Of a stretch of 64,000 bases of DNA, positions 34,918-42,986 are shown piece after piece (within the stretch, counting starts at the first letter, position 1; each line of letters starts with the position of its first letter). The notes below the pieces were generated by a model. It was not told the origin of the DNA. It ran no database searches and saw nothing but the letters and a program-made list of their open reading frames with translations. Both the position numbers and the translations under genes were made by a program. This DNA is from Thermococcus eurythermalis (GTDB lineage Archaea > Methanobacteriota_B > Thermococci > Thermococcales > Thermococcaceae), in assembly GCF_000769655.1 (NCBI RefSeq), contig NZ_CP008887.1, positions 2,046,001-2,110,000 on the forward strand, read 5' to 3'.

Positions 34918-35190
34918 ATGAGTGAAATCATTGTGTCAAAGAGGGATCTCCTAATCTATGAGAAGCTGAGGATAATTTCGGAGCTTGCCCCCATACGAGA
35001 GAGAATCAGGGCATTTGAGAGAAAGTACGGGATGACACTGAGAGAGTTTGAGGAGAAACTCAAGGATTCAGAAGAGTCCTTTGTAGCCTGGGACGACTAC
35101 ATCGAGTGGAAGGCTTACGTCAGAAAATTTGAGGAGCTTAAAAAGAGGCTCAAGGAGATTGAACATGCTGAGAGAGTTAGAATTGCTTGA
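34918..35190 (+). CDS. Putative antitoxin of a TumA/TumE-like pair
   Basis: The 90-aa helical protein (IVSKRDLLIYEKLRII, then RAFERKYGMTLREFEEKLKD and EELKKRLKEIEHAERV) has coiled-coil character and high charge. It lies directly before and overlaps by 26 bases a TumE-family toxin-like gene. That order, with a small charged protein first, is normal for antitoxin-toxin operons. ATG 34918 is behind GAGTGATGAAG; two earlier in-frame starts exist. Confidence 0.6.
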   Translation: MSEIIVSKRDLLIYEKLRIISELAPIRERIRAFERKYGMTLREFEEKLKDSEESFVAWDDYIEWKAYVRKFEELKKRLKEIEHAERVRIA

Positions 35191-35539
35191 TGGTAGCCCG
35201 GTGGTCAAAAGCTACGAAATCCTTGACTACAAGGAGGGGGAGAGTTTTTATTTTCTGAAAATCAAGGCGGTTCTGGTAGATGGGAGCGTTCTTCATATCA
35301 GGGAATTCGTGTCAGAGGAGGAGTACAACTACTCCTTCCAATGGCAGAGAAACGGGAACCTGATAATCAGATGGGACAACGCATCGCATCACAGGGGCAT
35401 CGAAACGTTTCCACATCACAAGCACGTTGGCTCCAAGGACAACGTACAGCCTTCAAAAGAAATCTCTCTTGAAGACATCCTGGGAATTATTGAGGAGAAA
35501 ATTAAACCCTCGTCCTCAGCCTCCAGCCATCTATGTTGA
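35165..35539 (+). CDS. TumE-family toxin-like protein (DUF6516)
   Basis: The 124-aa protein matches the DUF6516/TumE pattern: EEEYNYSFQWQRNGNLIIRWDN, then ASHHRGIETFPHHKHVGS, then LEDILGIIEEKIK (quoted in short pieces). The conserved RWDN and PHHKH residues are expected to be functional. Such proteins are toxins paired with small antitoxins. It ends within the convergent small gene of the RiPP-like cassette. Confidence 0.72.
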   Translation: MLRELELLDGSPVVKSYEILDYKEGESFYFLKIKAVLVDGSVLHIREFVSEEEYNYSFQWQRNGNLIIRWDNASHHRGIETFPHHKHVGSKDNVQPSKEISLEDILGIIEEKIKPSSSASSHLC

Positions 35540-35685
35540 AACCGCCCATCTTCTCAAGGACATGAGTTATCAAAGCCTCGGCGTTCTCGGTTCCGAGTTC
35601 CCGTGAGCAAAGCCGCCTCAACGACCTCGTTTTCTTCCCAGGGCTTGAGGAACTTTCCGAGGGCGACTTCCCAGGGACGCACCAC
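35502..35685 (-). pseudogene. Frameshifted small gene downstream of the ABC ATPase
   Basis: The first frame gives VRPWEVALGKFLKPWEE then NEVVEAALLT from a GTG at 35685 behind GGGGTGATTT. The second, one base shifted near 35602, gives GTENAEALITHVLEKMG and GFNIDGWRLRTRV. Removing one base from GGGAA restores a 60-aa protein. Its start overlaps the ATPase stop, so it was part of the same operon. Function unknown. Confidence 0.5.
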
Positions 35686-35688
35686 AAA

Positions 35689-36576
35689 TCACCCCTCGTA
35701 GAGCATCGCGTAGACCTCCTCAAGGCTCGGCTCCTTTCTCTTGACCTCCTCAACCTTCAGGCCCGCCCTCACAAGGAGGGCGTTTATCTCCGATGGCTCG
35801 GCGTTCTTCAGGGCTATGTAACCCCTCACGACCTCCGGGGAATAGCCCTTCTCCCGGAGAACCGCGATGGCCCTCTCAACATCGGCCACATTCACGAGGA
35901 CGGCCTCTTCCGTTGGTGCGCTCCTCCGGAATTCCTCAAGGTTTCCGGAGAAGAGAGCCCGTCCCTCGTGGATTACCGTCACGGTGTCGCAGACCTCATC
36001 GACGTCGCTGAGGATGTGCGTCGAGAAAACGATGGAGGCGTCATTCTTCCTCGCATACTCTTTCAGGAACCGCTTGAACTTAAGCCTCCACTCCGGGTCG
36101 AGGCCCCTCGTGGGCTCGTCGAGGATTAAGACTTCTGGGCTTCCGAGAAAGGCCCTCGCCATTGCTACCCTCCTCTGCGTCCCACTGGAGAGCGAGGAAA
36201 CCTTTTTGTCTGTGTATTCTTCGAGCTCAAAAAACTCAAGGAGCTCCCTCAGCCCCCTCTCGTCATAAACTCCCTTCAGCAGGGCGTAGCGCCTGAGGTT
36301 GTCTCGCACTGAGAGATTGGGGTAGAGGAGGTCGTACTCGGGCAGGTAACCAATCCTCCCCCTTATTTCAGGGTTCTTGAGAGGATCAACGCCGAGGACT
36401 TCCACCCTACCGGAGTCCGGGACGAGAAGACCGAGAATCAGCCGAAAGGTCGTTGTCTTGCCTGCCCCGTTGTGGCCCAGGTATGCGTGGATCTCACCCG
36501 GCTTTACGGTTAAGCTTATCCCGCGGAGGACTTCCTTCCCGGCTATGCTCTTCCTTACGTTTTCGAGGACAATCAT
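35689..36576 (-). CDS. ABC transporter ATP-binding protein
   Basis: The 295-aa ATPase has Walker A LGHNGAGKTT at residues 33-42, signature LSSGTQRR, Walker B VLILDEPTRG and a switch histidine in STHILSDVD. The C-terminal extension (NVADVERAIAVLREK onwards) is common in ABC-2-type ATPases. It lies 9 bp downstream of a membrane permease and would drive export with the two permeases upstream. Confidence 0.9.
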   Translation of the reverse strand: MIVLENVRKSIAGKEVLRGISLTVKPGEIHAYLGHNGAGKTTTFRLILGLLVPDSGRVEVLGVDPLKNPEIRGRIGYLPEYDLLYPNLSVRDNLRRYALLKGVYDERGLRELLEFFELEEYTDKKVSSLSSGTQRRVAMARAFLGSPEVLILDEPTRGLDPEWRLKFKRFLKEYARKNDASIVFSTHILSDVDEVCDTVTVIHEGRALFSGNLEEFRRSAPTEEAVLVNVADVERAIAVLREKGYSPEVVRGYIALKNAEPSEINALLVRAGLKVEEVKRKEPSLEEVYAMLYEG

Positions 36577-36585
36577 GCAATCACC

Positions 36586-37254
36586 TCAGACGAGCACCAT
36601 TTTCTCGGCGAGTCTTTCTCCGAGGGGGTGAATAATCAAGTAGGAGACTGCAAGTGCGCCCATGGACATCAGGAGCGATAACACAAGTGCAATCTCCAAT
36701 GAGAAGCCAACTCCAAAGTATTTGGGAATGCACGCGGGCCCAAAGTATGCCGTGAAGAAAATTATGAGCTTTGCCACGTCGAGGTACTTTGACTGAAAGA
36801 GGAGTGTTATCAGGATTATGAGGAACGTGAAGCTGAAGAGCGCCGGGACTGAGATTAGAATCCCGATGGACACCGTTGTTAATGATATTGGAGTGCCCAC
36901 GTGGAGGGCTATGAACCATCCCGCGACACTTCCAACTGCAATTCCCGCGATTCCAATAATGAAGCTCGCGAGGGCTCTCATGGAGATAAACTTAACCGGA
37001 TCGAATGGAAGGCTGAGGAGCACCTCGTGGATTCCAAGGAGCTTCTCTTTGGCAACCGAACCACCCAGGAAAAGGGAAATCAGGACGGCAATGGAGAAGC
37101 TCGACGTTCCGACGATTGCATCGCTCGGAAGGGGGGTCCAGCTCGCGAACATGTAAACAACCGCTACCACAGAGGGAATCCCGATGAGGTAGAATCCGAA
37201 CTGCTTCGCTGTGTATTTAATCTCCTCAGGAAGTTGAGTCCATGTTAATCCCAT
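36586..37254 (-). CDS. ABC-2-type permease 1
   Basis: The 222-aa protein has about six membrane segments and starts MGLTWTQLPEEIKYTAKQFG. It is a paralogue of the next gene upstream, sharing the start TQLxEExKYTAK, the loop KEKLLGIHEVLLSLPFDP and the PLGERLAEKMVLV end. It should form a homo- or heterodimeric channel with the ATPase encoded 9 bp downstream. The frame is open to 37329, but ATG 37254 fits the shared start. Confidence 0.85.
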   Translation of the reverse strand: MGLTWTQLPEEIKYTAKQFGFYLIGIPSVVAVVYMFASWTPLPSDAIVGTSSFSIAVLISLFLGGSVAKEKLLGIHEVLLSLPFDPVKFISMRALASFIIGIAGIAVGSVAGWFIALHVGTPISLTTVSIGILISVPALFSFTFLIILITLLFQSKYLDVAKLIIFFTAYFGPACIPKYFGVGFSLEIALVLSLLMSMGALAVSYLIIHPLGERLAEKMVLV

Positions 37255-37299
37255 TTTTCCACCCCCAGGGCTTTTCCCGTATTGGACAGGAGCCCAAAT

Positions 37300-37348
37300 G
37301 GGGTTCTTTCCATCCCCGCCTTTTCTCAAAGACTATCATGGAACCACC
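37300..37348 (-). pseudogene. Remnant of a second ABC ATPase start
   Basis: Just after the stop of permease 2 the sequence GAGGTGGTTCCATGATAGTC aligns with GAGGTGATTGCATGATTGTC, the junction between permease 1 and the intact ATPase gene. The few encoded residues MIVFEK resemble MIVLEN. Everything after that is lost. It looks like the start of a deleted duplicate ATPase gene. Confidence 0.5.
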
Positions 37349-38017
37349 TCACATCAGCACCATTCTCTCTACGAGGCCGTCACCCAGAGACCTCACGATT
37401 AAGATAGAAATAATAGAAATCCCCGCCGAAAGGATTAGAGACATGACCAGAGCGAGCTTCAAAGACAGAACGTTTTCGAAGTATCGCGGGACGTATAGGG
37501 GAACGATGAACGCCACAAAACCCACTGCAACCTTCACGGCGTTGAACCACGCGGACTGGAAGAGAAGCGTTGTTAGAATCACGAAGAAAGTGAAGGTGAA
37601 GAGCAGGGGCCTCGAAATCAGCAGTCCGGAGAGCATGATGGTCAACGGAACGTGGACTCCGCTGTGCCAAGCAAGGAGCAGTCCGACGAAGCTTCCCAAG
37701 AGAACTCCAATAACTTCAATGACGAATCCGGCAAGCGTTTTGAGAATAAAGAGGCGCGTGGGAGGGAACGGAAGCGAGAGGAGGAGTTCGTGAATGCCCA
37801 GGAGCTTCTCCCGGAAAACTGCCCCGCTGAAGAAGAGCGGGAACATTATGGCGAGTGAAATGCTGGATAGGCCGACGATTGTCCCGCTCGAAACGGGAAA
37901 CCAGCCGGACAACCAGTAGATTGTCGCCGTTACCCAGGGGATGGAAATCAGGTTAAGCCCAATGTGCTTCGCGGTGTACTTTACTTCTTCGCGGAGCTGG
38001 GTGAAGGTTAGCTTCAT
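37349..38017 (-). CDS. ABC-2-type permease 2
   Basis: The 222-aa six-segment membrane protein starts MKLTFTQLREEVKYTAKHIG and has REKLLGIHELLLSLPFPP and RSLGDGLVERMVLM, both shared with permease 1. It lies 22 bp downstream of the MFS gene, so it belongs to the same transcription unit as the radical SAM gene. The two permeases arose by tandem duplication. Confidence 0.85.
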   Translation of the reverse strand: MKLTFTQLREEVKYTAKHIGLNLISIPWVTATIYWLSGWFPVSSGTIVGLSSISLAIMFPLFFSGAVFREKLLGIHELLLSLPFPPTRLFILKTLAGFVIEVIGVLLGSFVGLLLAWHSGVHVPLTIMLSGLLISRPLLFTFTFFVILTTLLFQSAWFNAVKVAVGFVAFIVPLYVPRYFENVLSLKLALVMSLILSAGISIISILIVRSLGDGLVERMVLM

Positions 38018-38039
38018 TTCTTTGCCTCCGAATATTAAG

Positions 38040-39206
38040 TTAAGTGCTCACCATTCTAAAAACCCATATGTAAATGAGGCCAAGGAGAGCAAACACAGGT
38101 ATCATAAGGGCAAAACTTCCGACGAGTCCAGAAAAATTCACCAATCTGCCAATTAGAGCGTAGAACAAGGCGCCAACCAAAGCGGAGGCGCTCATCCTCG
38201 TCGAGATTATTGTACTGCGGTACTCGTTTGGAATGACATCATTGATTAAGAGAGTGTAACCGGTGAAGTAAATCGCCTCTCCGAGGGAGTATAGAGCCAG
38301 TGCCAAGACACCTATAATTTTGGCGTGCATTCCAGCGAACAGCAGATAGGAGAGGAACATCAATGAAAGAGAAACCCTAAACAGCGGAGCGTGGGATTCC
38401 TTCTTACCCTTCCCAACCCACAAAATCAGAAATCCTGCCAATATGCCCATCACGGATTTCAGGGAGTAGAGCAAGCCAAGAGTTTCCACTTTGAGGTTAA
38501 GAACGTTGGTAAAGTATAGTTGCCACACGTATATGAAGTGTAAGTGAGGGAATGTAAAGAGCATATCCGCGATAAAAAGGTAGCGCAGAATGTGAGTGTG
38601 GATAATGAAGGAAATACCCTCCCCAACTATTGACAGGATACTCTTCCCCTTATCTCCGTAGTTTTCGTTAAGAAGGAGAACCGCAAGAAGGGCCCCGAGA
38701 AAGTTCAGGACGGCCGCGGCGTAGAAAACACTCCTCATCCCTGTGAGAGCAACGATTGTGGCAGTGATAATACCTATCAGGAGTGAATTCGCACTGTTTA
38801 TCGACCTCAACAAACCGTAGGCCTTCTTGGCCTCATTCCTTTCCAAACCCCGGGTTTTGACCTCTGTGAAGTACCAAGCCTGAAGGGTCCCCGAGATGAA
38901 GGAAGAACCAAGAGCGGCAAGGGCATAGGCTGGAGCACATACGAAGAAGTTACGGAAAGCACCTATGAGTGCCATGCTGAGGCCGTAAAGGAGCAGACCG
39001 ATGGCGAGGGTTTTCCTTCTTCCGTACCTGTCGGCAATTCCGCCTGTAAAAACGTCGGTTGCAAACATGACGAGAAGATAGAGCGAATACAGGTAGCCAA
39101 CCTGTGAATAGCTCAGACCAAGGGCATCCTTGAAGTAAACTGTGAGAACAGGCGTTATGATGTTTCTGCTGTAAAAGATAACAACGCTAACCAGAATCAT
39201 TTTCAT
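38040..39206 (-). CDS. MFS transporter of the RiPP-like cassette
   Basis: The 388-aa protein has about 12 membrane segments and the MFS motif A loop GGIADRYGRRKTLAIG near residue 60. It has a long polar loop between the two halves (NENYGDKGKSILSIVGEG). It lies 57 bp downstream of the radical SAM gene, as expected for a peptide exporter or self-immunity transporter. No clear ribosome site precedes ATG 39206, and the same frame is open back to the radical SAM stop. Confidence 0.8.
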   Translation of the reverse strand: MKMILVSVVIFYSRNIITPVLTVYFKDALGLSYSQVGYLYSLYLLVMFATDVFTGGIADRYGRRKTLAIGLLLYGLSMALIGAFRNFFVCAPAYALAALGSSFISGTLQAWYFTEVKTRGLERNEAKKAYGLLRSINSANSLLIGIITATIVALTGMRSVFYAAAVLNFLGALLAVLLLNENYGDKGKSILSIVGEGISFIIHTHILRYLFIADMLFTFPHLHFIYVWQLYFTNVLNLKVETLGLLYSLKSVMGILAGFLILWVGKGKKESHAPLFRVSLSLMFLSYLLFAGMHAKIIGVLALALYSLGEAIYFTGYTLLINDVIPNEYRSTIISTRMSASALVGALFYALIGRLVNFSGLVGSFALMIPVFALLGLIYIWVFRMVST

Positions 39207-39263
39207 AGAGATTGAGTTCAGCGATTTGGAAAGATGGGGAGGAAAGGGAATAGAAACACCCCC

Positions 39264-40595
39264 TCACTCTTCAAGCAAGTGGTATGAGTATTCTGGAAGC
39301 TCTAGTGGAAACCTGCCCGATACAAAGGGACATTTAGTTAAATCCCTCCTATTTAAGGCGTCTTCCCAGATACGTTTTAGAGGCTCTTGTCTAAGATCTC
39401 CGAGGAAAATATCCCTAACACCACTACACTGGATTACCTTTCCATCATATCTAATTCTCAAGTCCATAGTTCCAGTAGGGCAGTTATCATAATTAAATTC
39501 TGGTGTTAGAGCAGGAGCATATATGGAGATAAACGGACGATAGTCCACGGATACATCCAACTCTCTATTTGCTTTATCCACGATTTCAAAAAACTGAACT
39601 AACATTTTTGGGGTCAAAAGTGCAGGTTTATTATTAATGGCCCCTTTCCCAATTGGAAGGTAATGAAGTAGGGTTACGTGCGAAACACCCAATGAATCCA
39701 GAAGAACTAAATGATCCCATAGATTTTGAATATTGATTGTACTAACAACAGATTTGATATGCACTTCAATATTCTCACTCCTCAATAGCCTGATGTTCTC
39801 AACAATTTGATTAAATATTCTTTTAGCAATACTCAAATCGTCTAAGTTCATGTATTTCGCATAATCCATTGGATTACCATGTAAACTTACTACCACGGGC
39901 ATCGGAGGCATTAGTTTCAATGCAGCTAACTGTTGCTTTATCAAGTAACCGTTAGTTATTACAGTAGAGTACATATCATATTCTCGGATTTCTCTAATTA
40001 TACTATAAAACTCCTTTCTAAGAAGGGGCTCACCACCAAGCAAAACAAAGTAAAATACCTCCATGTCGCTAGCCTGCTTTATTATATTGCACATCTCGTC
40101 AAATGAGAGGTCCTTTCCCACATTTTTGTCACCATATACATAGCAGAAATTGCAAGAGAAGTTACAATTTTTAGTTATCTCCCACACCAAACGTATTGGA
40201 GATTTAGGGCGAGGTATAATAGAGCTGATTTTTGGATCCCCTATTTTTGGATAGTTCTTGGAGGAAAAGGTTTTGTTTGGATTTATACTAACCACGTACT
40301 TTCCATACTCTCCAAGTGCCAATTTAATTGCATTAAGAAAGGAATCCAGTTCCCAGTTAGAAATCCCTTTATACTCCAATGTGTTCACAAGAGCACTATA
40401 ATCTAAGTTACCATACGTAATGAGATGCTCCTTTATATAGCCAGCTATTTCCAACCCCTTGTCTGTAACAACAACGGGAGCTTTTAGTTTGGGCAGGAAC
40501 AGTAAACCCCCATTATTTTCTTTTCTTAATAATAACCCATCAAGATATTTGATAAATTCTTCATTTGGCATAGAAAAAATGGAAGAAAGTTTCAT
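39264..40595 (-). CDS. Radical SAM peptide maturase with PqqD-like N-terminus and SPASM-type cysteines
   Basis: The 443-aa protein has the radical SAM motif with C144, C148 and C151 (CNFSCNFC) for the 4Fe-4S cluster that cleaves SAM, and the GGEP motif at 187-190. C372, C390 and C422 form a C-terminal cluster like SPASM or Twitch domains. The first 100 residues (LLFLPKLKAPVVVTDKGLEI) look like the PqqD-like domain that binds RiPP precursors. It lies 13 bp after a 45-aa peptide gene. The gene is AT-rich. The crosslink or modification formed is unknown. Confidence 0.85.
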   Translation of the reverse strand: MKLSSIFSMPNEEFIKYLDGLLLRKENNGGLLFLPKLKAPVVVTDKGLEIAGYIKEHLITYGNLDYSALVNTLEYKGISNWELDSFLNAIKLALGEYGKYVVSINPNKTFSSKNYPKIGDPKISSIIPRPKSPIRLVWEITKNCNFSCNFCYVYGDKNVGKDLSFDEMCNIIKQASDMEVFYFVLLGGEPLLRKEFYSIIREIREYDMYSTVITNGYLIKQQLAALKLMPPMPVVVSLHGNPMDYAKYMNLDDLSIAKRIFNQIVENIRLLRSENIEVHIKSVVSTINIQNLWDHLVLLDSLGVSHVTLLHYLPIGKGAINNKPALLTPKMLVQFFEIVDKANRELDVSVDYRPFISIYAPALTPEFNYDNCPTGTMDLRIRYDGKVIQCSGVRDIFLGDLRQEPLKRIWEDALNRRDLTKCPFVSGRFPLELPEYSYHLLEE

Positions 40596-40608
40596 ATAAA
40601 TCCCCCTC

Positions 40609-40746
40609 TCAACTTTTTTCAATATGAATCTGTGGGAGCTGGAGAAATGTTCCAGCATCCTCATTGTAGTGCCCACATGCCCCAACTTTTGCAACTTTTT
40701 CCAGGACTCCCACCACATATGTAGATTCATTTACTTCGGGCTCCAT
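40609..40746 (-). CDS. Candidate RiPP precursor peptide, 45 aa
   Basis: A short frame encodes MEPEVNESTYVVGVLEKV, then AKVGACGHYNEDAG and TFLQLPQIHIEKS. It is behind a near-perfect ribosome site, GGAGGTGATGTT. It has a leader-like acidic start, a single cysteine at residue 24, and a polar C-terminal half (core candidate about residues 24-45). It stops 13 bp before the radical SAM gene, the usual arrangement for a precursor and its maturase. No similar peptide is known to me. Confidence 0.65.
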   Translation of the reverse strand: MEPEVNESTYVVGVLEKVAKVGACGHYNEDAGTFLQLPQIHIEKS

Positions 40747-40750
40747 AACA

Positions 40751-40801
40751 TCACCTCCAAAGTTATGTTCAACAATATAAAACTGCAGGTAAACTTAAAA
40801 A
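40751..40801 (-). promoter_or_regulatory. Promoter and ribosome site of the RiPP-like operon
   Basis: Read on the minus strand, a TTTTTAAGTTT box (40791-40801) predicts a start near 40771, leaving a leader of about 25 bases that contains GGAGGTGA (40751-40758) before the precursor ATG at 40746. A second TATA-like TTTTATATTG at about 40773-40782 lies too close to give that leader. Confidence 0.45.
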
Positions 40802-40882
40802 TTTTTTTAAAAGCAACAATTATCAACTAAAGGTTTAAAATCAAAGAGAAAAAGGTATGAAAAAGAAAGTTACTAGAAGCGT

Positions 40883-41449
40883 CTAAAACTCCGGAATCCT
40901 TATCGGCGCCTGGAGCTCCTTCTCGTTCTTCTCAAGGTTGGTTGCGAGCATCTTTATCCTTTCGCAACCCTTGATTTCCCGTATGAACTCGGCCACGCTC
41001 TTTGGAACGAGGTCTTCCCACGGCTCGCCGTTGACCATTCTCCTCCTTATCTCGGTCGCCGAGAGGATGTCCTTCCTGAACATCGGCTGGACGATGACCT
41101 CGTAGCCCTTCTCGCGGAAAAGCTGAGCGACCAGAGAGTTCCCGGTAAAGACGACGTCAAACCTCGGCACCATGCTGACCACGTAGGTGGCCCAGATGGC
41201 GTTGAAGTTTATGTCCGGGAGGGGAATCAAATAGTAGCGCTTCTTGGGGAACTCCGCCTCGTCAAGGGCCCTTATGAGCATCTCCATTCTCTCGCTCGTC
41301 GTGAAGGGGTTCTTGAGCGTGTGGCTTGCCTGGGCGCTTCCGATTCCTATGATGACCTCATCAACCTGCGAAAAGACGAATTCAAGCGCCTTCAGATGCC
41401 CGTTATGGACAGGCTGGAAACGGCCAACGAAGAGACCGCGTTTGACCAT
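40883..41449 (-). CDS. nadM: Nicotinamide-nucleotide adenylyltransferase
   Basis: The 188-aa protein has the nucleotidyltransferase motif GRFQPVHNGHLKAL (residues 9-22) and the second site SATEIRRRM near 132-140. NadM joins NMN to AMP from ATP to make NAD. The length is normal for archaeal NadM. It is the downstream gene of a block starting with the VapBC pair, 15 bp apart. The ATG at 41449 follows GAGGTGATTAAC. Confidence 0.93.
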   Translation of the reverse strand: MVKRGLFVGRFQPVHNGHLKALEFVFSQVDEVIIGIGSAQASHTLKNPFTTSERMEMLIRALDEAEFPKKRYYLIPLPDINFNAIWATYVVSMVPRFDVVFTGNSLVAQLFREKGYEVIVQPMFRKDILSATEIRRRMVNGEPWEDLVPKSVAEFIREIKGCERIKMLATNLEKNEKELQAPIRIPEF

Positions 41450-41464
41450 TGTTAATCACCTCGT

Positions 41465-41941
41465 TCAATCCTTTTGAATGGTTCGTTCAGTTTCAGCGAA
41501 CGAATCACCAGTTATGGCCTCCACTTTCTCAGAACGGGCAGGATACAAAAAGTCCTCGTCAAGGGTTACGAGTGTCACTCCATAAAACTTCGCCGTTGAA
41601 AGGATTAGGGCATCGTTGGGAAGCATGCCGTAGTTCAGAATAAATTCAAACGCCCTCTCCTCTATCTCTTCCGTGAGGGGAAGCTCGGAAAAATTGTCCT
41701 TGAGATAGAGATAAACTTTCTCAAGCTTATCCCTGTGTTTTTCAATTTCCTTGGGATTGCCCCTAAGTGTTAGGTAACTCTTTCCAGTAACGAGCTTCAG
41801 AAAAACGAACAGGACTTCACTGAAGATTATGGGGTTTATAAACTTCGGATCGCTTTCGAGCGACTGGATCAATCGCTTTGCCGTTGGGTTGCCCTTTAAA
41901 GCCTCAATAATAACGGAGGAATCAACCAAAGAGCTCCTCAT
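41465..41941 (-). CDS. vapC: PIN-domain toxin (VapC)
   Basis: The 158-aa PIN nuclease has the acidic residues D7 (LVDSSVI), a central glutamate, then MLPNDALILSTA and LVTLDEDF with the remaining aspartates. VapC toxins cleave specific RNAs. It overlaps its antitoxin gene by 20 bases. It is a normal length for the family. Confidence 0.85.
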   Translation of the reverse strand: MRSSLVDSSVIIEALKGNPTAKRLIQSLESDPKFINPIIFSEVLFVFLKLVTGKSYLTLRGNPKEIEKHRDKLEKVYLYLKDNFSELPLTEEIEERAFEFILNYGMLPNDALILSTAKFYGVTLVTLDEDFLYPARSEKVEAITGDSFAETERTIQKD

Positions 41942-42122
41942 AGGCCTCCAACCTCAGCTCCTTAGCGCTCTTCTCACTCTTGACGATGCCAAAAACATCG
42001 TCCAGGGTAACCCTTGGCTTCTCTCTCCTCCCCTTCAGTGTCTTAATTATTGCCATGACCTCCCTCTCAAACAGCTTTTCCATACCGTCGGGAACTCGAA
42101 CACGGAGGGTTATTTCTCCCAT
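41922..42122 (-). CDS. vapB: VapB-type antitoxin
   Basis: The 66-aa protein starts MGEITLRVRVPDGMEKLFER, a strand-helix opening like ribbon-helix-helix antitoxins, and ends KSAKELRLEAYEELFG, the part that should bind VapC. ATG 42122 follows GCGGGTGGGAAA. It would autoregulate the pair. Confidence 0.78.
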   Translation of the reverse strand: MGEITLRVRVPDGMEKLFEREVMAIIKTLKGRREKPRVTLDDVFGIVKSEKSAKELRLEAYEELFG

Positions 42123-42166
42123 TTTCCCACCCGCTAAAAGTTCGTTCCGTCTCTTCAAAACACTTT

Positions 42167-42946
<780 letters not shown>

Positions 42947-42986
42947 CTAAAGCTTATTAACGGTCCAGGCTTTAAAGGGTTTGGAG

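Noticed and set aside
39206-39264. Readthrough from the radical SAM stop into the MFS frame
   Set aside because: The same frame stays open after the TGA, but with only 19 codons between them this is likely chance.
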